From contig JAFMJH010000001.1 of assembly GCA_017853555.1 (NCBI GenBank), forward strand, positions 1 to 64,000: DNA of 64,000 nucleotides, given 5' to 3'. Below, one piece after another: positions 49,426 to 58,664 of the stretch. A model generated the notes under the pieces. It searched no databases, was not told where the DNA came from, and worked only from the letters and a program-made list of their open reading frames with translations. This stretch comes from Steroidobacteraceae bacterium. Lineage in GTDB: Bacteria; Pseudomonadota; Gammaproteobacteria; Steroidobacterales; Steroidobacteraceae. A program made the position numbers and the translations under genes. Each line of letters begins with the position of its first letter. Within the stretch, counting starts at the first letter, position 1.

Positions 49426-50253
49426 ATGCGCATCGCGATCATCGGCAGCGGCACCGCCGCCAAGACCTTGCCACCCCACCTGGCCAGCATGGCTACCGAG
49501 GCGGGCGCGGAGGCCGTGCTGGTCAACCCGCGCCTGAGCGCGTTCGCTCTCAGCGCCTACGAGCGCTTGGTGGTGGATGTGGGGTACGTCGACGCCATGC
49601 AATCGGCGGCAGCGCAGTCGGCCGATGCCGTTCTGATCAACTCGTTCGCCGATTACGGCGTCGACGCCGCGCGCGCGGCGACGGCAACGCCGGTGATCGG
49701 TGCCGGTGAGGCGACACTGCGTGCCGCCTCGCAGGACGGCGCTCGTCCGTTCGCGATCGTCACCGTTTGGCCGGCGTCGATGGGATTTTTGTACGAGGAG
49801 CGTTTGCGCGCACTCGGACTCGGCAGCCTCTGTCGCGGCGTGCGGCATCTTTCGCCCGAAGAGGAGCTCGCCCGACTCGGCAGCGAAGATGACGTGATGC
49901 AACGCATGGCGCGTCACGACACCCAAGTGCTCGAGCGTCTCGTCGATGCCTGCCGGCTTGCGGTGCGGCATGACGGAGCGGCGGCGATCGCTCTCGGTTG
50001 CACCTGCATGGCGCCGATCGGTCCGGCGCTCGCCGCGCGCCTCGACGTACCGGTGTACGAGTCGTCGCGCACGGGTCTGCATGCGGCAATCGACGCGGCC
50101 CGTGACGGTGCGCGTCGGGAGCCGACTGCTCGATATCCCGCATTGATACCGAATATCGTCTCGGCATGGGCCGGGACTGTCGAAGCGGTGGCGAACGTCG
50201 GCGTCACCAACACCGACTGCCCCGTCTGCATCACCACGGAAGATCCGACATGA
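49426..50253 (+). CDS. Asp/Glu/hydantoin racemase superfamily protein
   Basis: A 275-residue protein. The second active-site region IALGCTCMAP near residue 190 carries the family cysteine. The first region reads INSFADYGVDAAR, where racemases usually have a Cys in place of this Ser, so two-base racemisation is doubtful. Substrates in the family include aspartate, hydantoins, maleate and allantoin. The gene starts 113 bases from the divergent MFS operon and its stop overlaps the SlyX-like gene (ATGA). It heads the operon with a Tat-exported aminotransferase and a peptidase. Confidence 0.85.
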   Translation: MRIAIIGSGTAAKTLPPHLASMATEAGAEAVLVNPRLSAFALSAYERLVVDVGYVDAMQSAAAQSADAVLINSFADYGVDAARAATATPVIGAGEATLRAASQDGARPFAIVTVWPASMGFLYEERLRALGLGSLCRGVRHLSPEEELARLGSEDDVMQRMARHDTQVLERLVDACRLAVRHDGAAAIALGCTCMAPIGPALAARLDVPVYESSRTGLHAAIDAARDGARREPTARYPALIPNIVSAWAGTVEAVANVGVTNTDCPVCITTEDPT

Positions 50254-50453
50254 GCGACACGACGCGCCTTGAAGCGCTGGAAATCAAGACGGCGCATCTC
50301 GAACACGCCGTACAACAATTGTCGGACGCCCTGTACCGCCAGCAAATCGAACTCGAACGCGTCATCGCGCGCAACGCGCAGTTGCTGGCCGAACTCGACG
50401 CCGCAGCGCCCTCGGATGCGGCGACCCGCCACGAAAAACCGCCTCACTACTGA
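50250..50453 (+). CDS. slyX: SlyX family protein
   Basis: A 67-residue coiled-coil protein: the acidic N-terminus and heptads through LEHAVQQLSDALYRQQ lead to the C-terminus ending KPPHY, a family signature. SlyX function is unknown; it is usually near slyD/fkpA genes, which are absent here. The ATG overlaps the stop of the racemase-like gene and 18 bases separate it from the aminotransferase gene. Confidence 0.9.
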   Translation: MSDTTRLEALEIKTAHLEHAVQQLSDALYRQQIELERVIARNAQLLAELDAAAPSDAATRHEKPPHY

Positions 50454-50471
50454 ACATCGCGGAGTCATGCA

Positions 50472-51581
50472 ATGATCAATCTCAATCGTCGTCGCACTCT
50501 TGCACTCGCCGTCGGTGGCACGGCGCTCGCCACGCAGCTGCCTGCCGTGCTGCGGGCCGCGGAACGTCAAGCCGCGCTGCGCTATCCGCTGCGGCTGTCG
50601 GCCAACGAAAACCCCTGGGGGCCCGGTCCCGCAGCCCGCCTCGCGCTGGCGGCCGCGATCGACGACTCTTGTCGCTATCCGATGGAATCATCGGCGCGAT
50701 TGCTCGCCGCGATCGCGGCCAAAGAAAACTTGTCGGCCGACAACGTGGCGATCGGCTCCGGCTCGGCCGAGTTGCTGAACGTCTTGGCGACCGGCTGGTG
50801 CGCCCGCAAACGTCTGGTGTCGGCCTGGCCCACCTTCAATCAAATCCACACCATGGCAGCGAGCGTCGGTGCGGACATCGTGCATGTTCCGGTCGACGCC
50901 GCGCTGCGACACGACTTGCCGGCACTCGACGCGGCCGTCAACGGCAACACCGGCATCGTGTACGTCTGCAACCCCAATAATCCCACGGGCACCGTCGTCC
51001 CGGCCGCTGCGTTGCGCGACTTCTGCAAGTCGATCGGTGAACGTGCGCTCGTCGTGATCGACGAGGCTTATCTCGATTTCGCGGATCCGGCGGCAACGGG
51101 CAGCATGGTTGAGCTGGTGCGCAGCGGCGCGAACGTGGTGGTGTTGCGCACCTTCTCGAAGCTGCACGGCCTCGCCGGGCTGCGCGTCGGCTATGCACTC
51201 GCCCGTCCCGACCTCATCAAAAAAATCCGCGGCCCGCACCTCGCCATCCCGAATGGCGCAGGGCTCGCCGCTGCGCTCGCGAGCCTCGGCGACCAGCCGT
51301 TCATGCAAACGACGCGCGAAACTCTGCTGGCCGATCGCGCGCGCATCACCTCGGCCTGCCAGGCCCTCGCGATCGAGTGCACGCCCTCGCAGGGCAATTT
51401 TCTGTTCATGAAGACCGGCTTGTCGCTCGAAGAATTCCGCAACCGGATGCGTGCCGAGCGCATCGAAGTCGGACGCCCCTTCGAACCGCTGCTCGATTGG
51501 TGTCGAGTCACGGTCGGCACCACGGCCGAAACCACCGCATTCATCACCGCATTGCAAAAAATCAAGGAAACACGCGCATGA
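50472..51581 (+). CDS. Histidinol-phosphate aminotransferase-like enzyme with Tat signal
   Basis: A 369-residue fold-type I PLP enzyme. Residues 1-30 are a twin-arginine-like export signal (NRRRTLALAVGGTALA). The catalytic domain begins LRLSANENPWGPGP, has CNPNNPTGT near 157, IDEAYLDF near 194, and the lysine motif TFSKLHGLAGLRVGY with the Schiff-base Lys near residue 225. All features are of the HisC group, but export would make it a periplasmic aminotransferase, so it is unlikely to serve histidine synthesis. The stop overlaps the peptidase gene start (ATGA). Confidence 0.88.
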   Translation: MINLNRRRTLALAVGGTALATQLPAVLRAAERQAALRYPLRLSANENPWGPGPAARLALAAAIDDSCRYPMESSARLLAAIAAKENLSADNVAIGSGSAELLNVLATGWCARKRLVSAWPTFNQIHTMAASVGADIVHVPVDAALRHDLPALDAAVNGNTGIVYVCNPNNPTGTVVPAAALRDFCKSIGERALVVIDEAYLDFADPAATGSMVELVRSGANVVVLRTFSKLHGLAGLRVGYALARPDLIKKIRGPHLAIPNGAGLAAALASLGDQPFMQTTRETLLADRARITSACQALAIECTPSQGNFLFMKTGLSLEEFRNRMRAERIEVGRPFEPLLDWCRVTVGTTAETTAFITALQKIKETRA

Positions 51582-53650
51582 ATTCGCTCTCACGCTCGAT
51601 CCTCGCGCTCGCGCTGGTCGCAGGCTGCGTCGTCAACGTCGGCCTCGCCGCGCCGTCGACGGGCGTGCGCGAAACGTTGTCGGCCGAAAAGATGTGGACA
51701 CTCGCCCGTTTGGGCGAGACGAGCCTGTCGCCCGACGGCACGCGCGCCGTGGTCACGGTGACGCGCTACGACGTCAAAGAAAACAAGGGGCAGACCGATC
51801 TCTGGCTGATCGACACGAAAAGCGGCATCACGCGCCAACTCACCAGCGACAAAGCCGCCGACACCTCGCCGACGTTCAGCCCGGACGGGCTGCGGATCGC
51901 GTTTTTGTCCAAACGCGGCGACGACAAGGAAACCCAGCTCTACTTGATCCCGGTCGATGGCGGCGAGGCACGACGCATCACGCAGATTCCCACCGGCGTA
52001 TCGGCGATCAAGTGGTTCCCCGACGGCAAGCGACTCGCGTTCGTCACCCCGATCTGGATCGATCTCGTCAAATGGGAAGATCAGGAGAAGCGTCGCAAGG
52101 AACGCGAAGACAGCAAGATGAACGCGAAAGTGTGGGAGCGCGCCCCCATCGCCTATTGGGACCACTTCGTCGACGACCGCGAACCGCATCTGTTTTCGAT
52201 TTCGGTGGAGGGCGGTGAACCGACCGCCATCACGCGTCAGTCGGGCCACCACCTCTCCAAACGCGCTTATTCCAACGCGTCCTACGACATTTCGCCCGAC
52301 GGTCTTGAAGTCGCGTTCGTGTCGGACGTCGATCGCAGCGGCGCGGATCCGAACGCCGACGTGATCGTGCTCGAAAGCTGCGGCTGCAAACCCGCCCGCG
52401 ATGTCACCAGCGAAAACGGCGCCGACGACGGCATGCCGCTATACAGCCCGGACGGAAAGTGGCTGGCGTACACCGCGCAGACCATCAAAGGTTTTTACGC
52501 CGATCGTGCCCGTCTGCTGCTGATCGATCGCAAAAGCGGTGAACGCCGCGACCTGTCGGGCGATTGGGATCGGTCACCGGGCGAACTCGTCTGGCAAAGC
52601 GATTCGACCTCGCTCTACAGCACGGTCGACGATGCCGCGACGAATCGCGTCTATCAACACGCTCTCGCGAGTCCAGGCAAGCCGCGCGCGATCACCACGA
52701 CCTCGAGTTTCGGAAATCTCGCGATCTCGAAAGGATCCAAACCGATCGCAGTCGCGCTGCGCCAGAGTTTTTCGGAGCCGCCGACGCTGGTGCGGCTGGA
52801 CCTCGGCACCGGGACGGCGAGCGTCCTCACGCGCTTCAACGACGCGGCGCTCGCGACCGTCGATCTAGGCAAGGTCGAGAGCGCCACGTACGCAGGCGCC
52901 AAGGGTGATCCGATCCAGATGTGGGTCGTTTATCCGCCCAATTTCGATCCGACTAAGAAATATCCGGTCTTCATGCTGCTGCACGGCGGTCCGCACAACA
53001 CCATCCAGGATGCCGTGCAGTGGCGCTGGAACGCGCACGTGTTCGCCAGCTGGGGTTACGTCGTCACCTGGCACAACTTCCACGGTTCGAGCGGATTCGG
53101 CAACGCGTTCGGTGACTCGATCAATCCGGATCGCATCACCATGCCGTACGAAGACACCTTGCAGGCGGCTGCGTGGCTGGCGTCGAAACCGTTCGTCGAT
53201 GCAAGCCACATGGTTGCCGGCGGCGGCAGCTACGGCGGTTTCCTCGCCGCGACCTTGCTCGGGCGCGCGCATCCGTTCAAGGCGTTGATCGCGCACGCCG
53301 CCGTCTACAACAATTTCACCCAGATCGGCGCCGACTACGGTGCGGAACGCGATCGATTCTTCGAATTCTGGGAACGACCGGAGGAGTTCGCCCGTTACTC
53401 ACCGCACACTTCGGCCGGCAGTTTCGTCACGCCGACGCTGGTGATTCACGGGCAACTCGACCAGCGCGTGCCCGTCAATCACGGCATCGAGTTGTTCAAC
53501 ACCTTGCAGAAGCGCGGCGTGCCGTCGAAGCTCGTCTATTTCCCCGACGAGAATCATTGGGTCCTGAAGCCGCAGAATTCCTTGTTCTGGTATCAGAACG
53601 TCCGCGAATGGCTGCAACGTTACGCTCCGGCGAACGAACCGACGCATTGA
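51578..53650 (+). CDS. S9 family peptidase (prolyl oligopeptidase/acylaminoacyl peptidase-like), exported
   Basis: A 690-residue serine peptidase. The signal contains LVAGC, a possible lipobox at residues 14-18, but a second hydrophobic run and an AAPS site follow, so it may be a lipoprotein or a soluble periplasmic protein. Residues 40-420 form WD/beta-propeller-like repeats (e.g. PTFSPDGLRIAFLS). The catalytic domain has LLHGGPHNTIQ, nucleophile GGSYGGF near residue 550, an Asp in HGQLDQRVP and His in ENHWV. It degrades peptides, perhaps supplying the neighbouring aminotransferase and racemase-like proteins. Translation is coupled by ATGA. Confidence 0.92.
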   Translation: MNSLSRSILALALVAGCVVNVGLAAPSTGVRETLSAEKMWTLARLGETSLSPDGTRAVVTVTRYDVKENKGQTDLWLIDTKSGITRQLTSDKAADTSPTFSPDGLRIAFLSKRGDDKETQLYLIPVDGGEARRITQIPTGVSAIKWFPDGKRLAFVTPIWIDLVKWEDQEKRRKEREDSKMNAKVWERAPIAYWDHFVDDREPHLFSISVEGGEPTAITRQSGHHLSKRAYSNASYDISPDGLEVAFVSDVDRSGADPNADVIVLESCGCKPARDVTSENGADDGMPLYSPDGKWLAYTAQTIKGFYADRARLLLIDRKSGERRDLSGDWDRSPGELVWQSDSTSLYSTVDDAATNRVYQHALASPGKPRAITTTSSFGNLAISKGSKPIAVALRQSFSEPPTLVRLDLGTGTASVLTRFNDAALATVDLGKVESATYAGAKGDPIQMWVVYPPNFDPTKKYPVFMLLHGGPHNTIQDAVQWRWNAHVFASWGYVVTWHNFHGSSGFGNAFGDSINPDRITMPYEDTLQAAAWLASKPFVDASHMVAGGGSYGGFLAATLLGRAHPFKALIAHAAVYNNFTQIGADYGAERDRFFEFWERPEEFARYSPHTSAGSFVTPTLVIHGQLDQRVPVNHGIELFNTLQKRGVPSKLVYFPDENHWVLKPQNSLFWYQNVREWLQRYAPANEPTH

Positions 53651-53660
53651 GGTGCAGACG

Positions 53661-54461
53661 ATGAAATTCTTCAAACTGCTGCTGAAAACTTTGGGCGTGC
53701 TCGTGCTGCTGCTCGCCGCACTGCTCGCTTCCTACCTGTTCTATTTCAGCGGCTCCTCGCACACGCCGCAGAATTTGCACGCCGCGACCGGCTATCGATC
53801 GCCCGCGGGTCCGATCCTGGTGTTCGGCGGCAACCGCGGCACCGGTCTCGACATCGTGCGCAAGCTGCGCGAACGTGGCGAAGACGTGACGGTCGCCCTG
53901 CGCAAAACGTCGCAGACCGAAGAATTGCGTGCGCTCGGCGTCAAGACCGTCATCGCCGATGCGCTCAACGCCGACGAAGTGCGCGCCGCGTTCCAAGCGG
54001 CTCCGTTCGTCGCCGTGGTGTCGACTTTGGGTACGAGTCGCGGCGAGAACGCGAAGCGCCCCGACTGGATCGGCAATCGCAACGTCATCGACGCCGCCCG
54101 AGCGGCCGGCGTACGACGGTTCGTGTTCGTCACGGTGATCGGTGCGGGCGATTCAAAAGCCACGGCACCCTGGCCGTCGAGCAAATTTCTCGCCGAAGTG
54201 ATGGAACTCAAAACCCGTGCCGAAGATCATCTGCGTGCGAGCGGGCTTGCGTACACCATCATCCGCCCCGGCGGGCTCGGCAACGTCAAAGAAACCGGTA
54301 CGGCCGTGCTCGCCGAGGATCCGCAGGCGTTCAGCTACATCTCGCGCGCAGATCTGGCGACGCTCACCGTCGCCGCGCTCGGCGATGCGCGCACCGAATT
54401 CAAGACGTATTCGGCCTACGATCCGAGCCGCAAGGTCATCTGGAAAATGTTCAACGATTGA
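53661..54461 (+). CDS. Membrane-anchored NAD(P)-binding protein (atypical SDR)
   Basis: A 266-residue protein. It begins with a single hydrophobic helix (KTLGVLVLLLAALLASYLFYF) and continues with a Rossmann domain: ILVFGGNRGTGLDIV near 55 is the nucleotide loop, and FVFVTVIGAGDSK and YTIIRPGGLGN follow the NmrA/atypical-SDR pattern. Whether the domain faces the cytoplasm or periplasm is not clear. GAGG lies upstream of ATG 53661; a GTG nine bases earlier is possible. It is probably the last gene of the racemase operon. Confidence 0.82.
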   Translation: MKFFKLLLKTLGVLVLLLAALLASYLFYFSGSSHTPQNLHAATGYRSPAGPILVFGGNRGTGLDIVRKLRERGEDVTVALRKTSQTEELRALGVKTVIADALNADEVRAAFQAAPFVAVVSTLGTSRGENAKRPDWIGNRNVIDAARAAGVRRFVFVTVIGAGDSKATAPWPSSKFLAEVMELKTRAEDHLRASGLAYTIIRPGGLGNVKETGTAVLAEDPQAFSYISRADLATLTVAALGDARTEFKTYSAYDPSRKVIWKMFND

Positions 54462-54477
54462 GTCGACGACGCGTCGA

Positions 54478-55200
54478 TCACCACGGCAGTTCGCTGCCGT
54501 CGTACATCCAGTAGCGACCGGCGTTCTTCAGCGTCAACTGCGCAATCACCTTGCGCATGCCGGCGGCGCTTTCGGGAGCGTCGATGTCGGCGCGCGGGCC
54601 GCCCATGTCGGTGCGCACCCAGCCCGGATGCAAGGCGGTGGCGGCGATGCCGTGATGCTTGCCGAGATCAATGGCCATCGAACGCATTATGGCGTTCACC
54701 GCAGCTTTGCTGGCCCGGTACGCATACAAGCCGCCGATTTTGTTCAACTCGATCGAGCCGAGGATGCTCGTCAACGTGACGATCTTTTTCTGCTCGGAAC
54801 TCGCCACGTGCTGCACGAACGACTCCGCCATTTTCATCGGTGCCATGACGTTGAGGCGATATACGGCCATCCAGTCGTCGAAATCGGAACTGCCGAACTT
54901 GCCGAAGTCGAGACCGAGCTCGGCGAATTTTCCTTTGCCCATCGTGCCGGCCGAATTGATCAGCACGTCGATCGGCGTGCCGCGCAATTCGAACGCGGCG
55001 CGATCCACGGCCGCGTGATCGGTGACGTCGAGACGACGCGGCACGACCTGCGTCGGATGACGAGCGGCGAGTTCGCGCAACGCCGTGGCGCCGTCGGGAT
55101 CACGGGCTACCGCGAGCACGTTCCAGCCCTCGGCCGCATATTGTCGCGTGAGCTCGAGTCCGAGTCCGCGGGATGCACCAGTGATCAGTACGGTCGGCAT
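54478..55200 (-). CDS. Short-chain dehydrogenase/reductase (SDR)
   Basis: A 240-residue classical SDR with TGASRGLGLE at the start, NSAG near residue 85, TLTSILGS with the catalytic Ser, and YRASKAAVN (YxxxK). The C-terminus DGSELPW resembles that of the SDR at 5.1 kb. The true start ATG has GAGGGAG eight bases upstream; the track extends into the divergent MDR gene. Substrate unknown. An inverted repeat, TCGACG-ACG-CGTCGA, follows the end, between it and the convergent gene, without a T tract. Confidence 0.9.
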   Translation of the reverse strand: MPTVLITGASRGLGLELTRQYAAEGWNVLAVARDPDGATALRELAARHPTQVVPRRLDVTDHAAVDRAAFELRGTPIDVLINSAGTMGKGKFAELGLDFGKFGSSDFDDWMAVYRLNVMAPMKMAESFVQHVASSEQKKIVTLTSILGSIELNKIGGLYAYRASKAAVNAIMRSMAIDLGKHHGIAATALHPGWVRTDMGGPRADIDAPESAAGMRKVIAQLTLKNAGRYWMYDGSELPW

Positions 55201-55218
55201 GACGATCGCTCCCTCGAT

Positions 55219-55224
55219 TAATAT
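55219..55224 (+). promoter_or_regulatory. Possible -10 element of MDR gene at 55234
   Basis: TAATAT lies nine bases before the ATG of the MDR gene in the 33-base gap to the divergent SDR gene. The AT-rich core ATTAATAT is the only such tract and may serve both directions. No Shine-Dalgarno sequence precedes the MDR ATG. Confidence 0.3.
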
Positions 55225-55233
55225 GCGGACATC

Positions 55234-56244
55234 ATGAACGTGCCCGCGCACTACCGCAAACTCGTCATCCACGCGCTCACCGGCGATTTTCGCAGCGCCA
55301 CCACCGTCGTCGAAGAGCCGTGGCGCGATCCCGGCGCCGGCGAGATCGTCATTCGAAATCGCTACGCCGGTTGCAACGCGATCTTCGACAAGAACCTGTG
55401 TCGCAACGCCATACGCTACGTCGACGTACGTCCGCCGTATGACATGGGCATCGAAGCGGTCGGCGAAGTCGTTGCCGTCGGGCCCGGCGTCACCCAATGG
55501 CAGATCGGCGACGCCGTCGCACATAGCAAGCTCGGCTCCGGATATCGCGAATATCAACTCGCCGATGCGCGCCGCGCGATTCGCATCCGCGAAGCCTCGC
55601 CCGAAATCCTGACGCTGATTCCGACCGGCATTTCGGCGATGGTCGGCCTGGAGCGCGTCGGCGACGTGCGTAGTGGCGAGACCGTCGCCGTATCAGCAGC
55701 GGCCGGCGGTCTCGGTCACATCGTCGTGCAGATCGCAAAACTGTCGGGCTGTCACGTGATCGGTCTCACGAGCGATGCACGCAAGATTCCGTTGCTGCGC
55801 AGTCTCGGCGTCGACCGCCCCGTCAACTTGCGCGAAGAATCACTGGCCGAGGTATTGCAGCGCGAATATCCGCGCGGCCTCGACGTCGCCTACGACTCGG
55901 TGGGCGGCGAGGTGTTCGATACCTTTCTCGATCACCTGGCGATGCGGGGCCGCCTGGTGATCAGTGGCCACACCTCCGACTTCGACAAGGCCATCGAGAA
56001 CGTCTCGCAGCCGCGCATCTACCGCAAGCTCTACTGGAAATCGGCTTCCGTCCGCGGCTTTCAGAACCAATCGTTCCCGGAGTTCTTCGACGAGGCCGCC
56101 GCGCGCATTCTGTCTCTCTATTACGCGGGACGTCTGCGGCCGCTGACCGATCCAACCCCCTTTACGGGCCTCGAGCACGCGGCAGATGCGGTCGAATATC
56201 TGCTCTCAGGCCGTAATCTCGGCAAAGTCATCGTCAAACTGTAG
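55234..56244 (+). CDS. MDR oxidoreductase (ZADH2/prostaglandin reductase-3-like)
   Basis: A 336-residue medium-chain reductase. GroES-like domain: YAGCNAIFDKNL and DMGIEAVGEVVAVG; Rossmann domain: VAVSAAAGGLGHIVVQIAKLSG near residue 150, then GLDVAYDSVGGEVFD, a motif common in zinc-free enone reductases and ZADH2-like proteins. It probably reduces alpha,beta-unsaturated ketones with NADPH. It precedes the TonB-dependent receptor by about 100 bases with a separate promoter. In this catabolic neighbourhood it may reduce an intermediate. Confidence 0.89.
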   Translation: MNVPAHYRKLVIHALTGDFRSATTVVEEPWRDPGAGEIVIRNRYAGCNAIFDKNLCRNAIRYVDVRPPYDMGIEAVGEVVAVGPGVTQWQIGDAVAHSKLGSGYREYQLADARRAIRIREASPEILTLIPTGISAMVGLERVGDVRSGETVAVSAAAGGLGHIVVQIAKLSGCHVIGLTSDARKIPLLRSLGVDRPVNLREESLAEVLQREYPRGLDVAYDSVGGEVFDTFLDHLAMRGRLVISGHTSDFDKAIENVSQPRIYRKLYWKSASVRGFQNQSFPEFFDEAAARILSLYYAGRLRPLTDPTPFTGLEHAADAVEYLLSGRNLGKVIVKL

Positions 56245-56261
56245 GGAAAATACAACACGAG

Positions 56262-56290
56262 TCGAAGCGATCGGCGGGAGCAGTTATAGT
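56262..56290 (+). promoter_or_regulatory. Candidate sigma70 promoter of the TonB-dependent receptor gene
   Basis: TCGAAG and TATAGT are 17 bases apart; the -10 matches five of six positions and the -35 only three. This leaves a leader of about 50 bases before the ATG with the weak ribosome site GGGA. No Fur box is obvious. Confidence 0.45.
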
Positions 56291-56346
56291 CCCTCGCCGG
56301 ACGTGGTCGTGTGCCCCGCCGCTTCATTCACCAACAGGGACTCAGC

Positions 56347-58578
56347 ATGTCAAAAAATCGTTTGTTGCATTTGGCCATCGGCCTCGCTGCCCTGCCCGCT
56401 GCCGTCAACGCGCAGCCGGCCAACGAGCAGACGAGCGGCGGTCTTGAAGAGGTCGTCGTCACGGCCGAGCGCCGCGAAGCCTCGTTGCAGTCGGTGCCGG
56501 TGCCGGTCACGGCGCTCACCGCAGAGTCGCTCGAGAAAAAGCAGGTGACCGAAGCTCGCGATCTCGCGCGCTACACCCCGAGCCTCAAGATGCTCAACAA
56601 CATCACGACGCCGACCAACCTGTCGCCCTCGCTGCGCGGCTCGCTGCAGCAAGATGCCTCGTTGATCGTCGCCGAATCGCCTTTCGGCTTGTACGTCGAT
56701 GACGTGTACCTCGCGCGCCTGAACGGCAACAACGTGGCGCTCGCGGACATCGAGCGCGTCGAAGTGCTGCGCGGCCCGCAAGGCACGCTGTACGGCCGCA
56801 ACTCGCTGTCGGGCGCCATAAAATTCATCTCGCGCTCGCCGGGCGACAAAGAGTGGTTCGAAACGAGCTTCGGTGCCGGCAACTTCGATCAGAAGCGCGC
56901 CAGCGTCAGCGTCGGTGGCTCCTTGAGCGATGATTGGGCGGGCTCGTTCTCGGCGCTCTACAACAACAAAAACGGTCAGTTCTACGATCGCAACCCGGCG
57001 ATCGCCCAGAAGACCGGCCTCGAGCGCAACTACGCGGCGCGCGGCAAGCTGCGCTACCGCGGCATCGAAAACCTCGACGTCACGGCGTCGCTGTCCTATT
57101 CGGATGCGAAGAACGATGGCGGCCAGCTGATTCCGGCGACGACCCCCTCGGTGCCGTCGACCAAGCAATACACTTCGGACGATCTCGTGCCGCAGTTCGG
57201 TACGTACATCCTGAACACGCCGCCGCTCTCGCGGCTGGGTGCGCCTTACCGCGATCGCACCGAAGGTTCGACGAAGCAGACGATCGCTTCGCTGAACGTC
57301 TCCTACAAGATCGGCGACATGACGCTGAAGTCCATCACGGGCTACGTGAAGACCAAAGACTTCTTCAACAACGACTTCAGCGGCAACGGCAACGTCGTCG
57401 CGGTGAACACCGCCGACGCGGACCAAATGAGCGAAGAACTTCAGCTCTCCGGTACGGCGGCCGACGGTCGTCTCGACTATCTCGCCGGCGTGTACCTGTT
57501 CAATGAAAAGGGCACGCAGGCGTTCGCATGGGCGACATTCTTCCCGCCCTTGCTGCCGGTCGCGGTACCGATTTCGACCAGCGCGATCCGCGCCAAGACG
57601 GACTCGACCTCGGCGTTCGTGCAGATGAGCTACCACATCACCGACGCCCTCAAGGCGACGGCGGGTGTGCGCTACACCGAAGATCGCAAGACCTTCGACT
57701 TCACCTTCGTCGGCAAGCTGCCGCCGATCACGCCGACCACCGGTGCGGTGAACCTCAAGAACACCTACACCCAGACCACGCCGCGCTTCGGCCTTGACTA
57801 CACGGTCCCCGCGTCGGGCAACGTCGATCGCATGCTGATCTACACCTCGGCGGCGAAGGGCTTCAAATCCGGCGGTTACAACGGCATCAACATCTTCTCG
57901 TTCCAGGATGCGCAGAAAGCGTATTTCCCGGAATCGAACTGGACGTATGAAGCCGGCGTCAAGACGGACCTGTTCGGCAACAATCTGCGCATCAACGCGA
58001 ACTACTACTACGCGAAGGTGTCGGATCTCGCACTCAACGCTCTGGTGACGTTGCCGAATGGCACGACCGCCTTCCCGGTGCAGAACGCCGGCAAGGTCAC
58101 CATTCAGGGTCTCGAGTATGAAATCACGGCCGTCCCGACCGACGGTTTGACGCTGTTCCTGAGCGGCACTGCATTGACCGACGGCAAGTACACCTACTTG
58201 CGTCCGGCCAGCGCGCCGGCGAACGCGCTGCGTGACTTCGGCGTGAATGCGGTTCCGCCGCAGTTGCCGAAGTTCTCCTACAACGCGGGCTTCGAGTACG
58301 GTCACGACACCAGCATCGGTCGTGCGACCGTGGGTGCCGACTGGTTCTACACCGACGACTACATCACCTCTGCGACGAACGACTTCAAGGTGAAGGGCTT
58401 CGGGCAAGGCAATGCGTTCGTGGGAGTCGAGTTGTCGAAGAATTGGAGCACGCGCTTCTCGGTCAAGAACTTCTCGAACAACGACACCATCCCGACCGGC
58501 AGCCGCGGCTTCCTGGGCGGATTCATTCCGGTACGTCCGCGCGAGTATCTGATGTCCTTCAGCTACAAGATGGACTGA
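56347..58578 (+). CDS. TonB-dependent outer-membrane receptor
   Basis: A 743-residue protein. Signal peptide ends at AVNAQPA; the TonB box region reads LEEVVVTAERRE near 32-43. The plug domain includes IERVEVLRGPQGTLYGRNSLSGAIKFISR, and the 22-stranded barrel ends in a short strand YLMSFSYKMD with no final Phe. The plug text and length match receptors of degradative Proteobacteria that import organic compounds such as steroids, lignin-derived or plant compounds, rather than siderophores, but the cargo is not known. Next to it are a permease and catabolic enzymes. Confidence 0.93.
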   Translation: MSKNRLLHLAIGLAALPAAVNAQPANEQTSGGLEEVVVTAERREASLQSVPVPVTALTAESLEKKQVTEARDLARYTPSLKMLNNITTPTNLSPSLRGSLQQDASLIVAESPFGLYVDDVYLARLNGNNVALADIERVEVLRGPQGTLYGRNSLSGAIKFISRSPGDKEWFETSFGAGNFDQKRASVSVGGSLSDDWAGSFSALYNNKNGQFYDRNPAIAQKTGLERNYAARGKLRYRGIENLDVTASLSYSDAKNDGGQLIPATTPSVPSTKQYTSDDLVPQFGTYILNTPPLSRLGAPYRDRTEGSTKQTIASLNVSYKIGDMTLKSITGYVKTKDFFNNDFSGNGNVVAVNTADADQMSEELQLSGTAADGRLDYLAGVYLFNEKGTQAFAWATFFPPLLPVAVPISTSAIRAKTDSTSAFVQMSYHITDALKATAGVRYTEDRKTFDFTFVGKLPPITPTTGAVNLKNTYTQTTPRFGLDYTVPASGNVDRMLIYTSAAKGFKSGGYNGINIFSFQDAQKAYFPESNWTYEAGVKTDLFGNNLRINANYYYAKVSDLALNALVTLPNGTTAFPVQNAGKVTIQGLEYEITAVPTDGLTLFLSGTALTDGKYTYLRPASAPANALRDFGVNAVPPQLPKFSYNAGFEYGHDTSIGRATVGADWFYTDDYITSATNDFKVKGFGQGNAFVGVELSKNWSTRFSVKNFSNNDTIPTGSRGFLGGFIPVRPREYLMSFSYKMD

Positions 58579-58607
58579 TCGACCCGCTGCGCACGACGCA
58601 AGTCGTG

Positions 58608-58644
58608 AAAAAAAAGCCCGGACGGTGACGTCCGGGCTTTTTTT
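58608..58644. terminator. Bidirectional rho-independent terminator
   Basis: A nine-base stem GCCCGGACG/CGTCCGGGC with loop GTGA is flanked by eight A residues on the left and seven T residues on the right. It therefore forms a perfect terminator hairpin for both strands, between the receptor gene (forward) and the permease gene (reverse). Confidence 0.93.
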
Positions 58645-58664
58645 ATGGGCTGCGTTTCAGCGCA

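Noticed and set aside
54462-54480. TCGACG-ACG-CGTCGA inverted repeat as terminator
   Set aside because: Only six base pairs and no T tract; could be chance in GC-rich DNA.
56350-58407. 685-residue reverse ORF opposite the TonB receptor
   Set aside because: Composition is Arg/Val/Gly-rich without motifs; the forward frame is a full TonB-dependent receptor.
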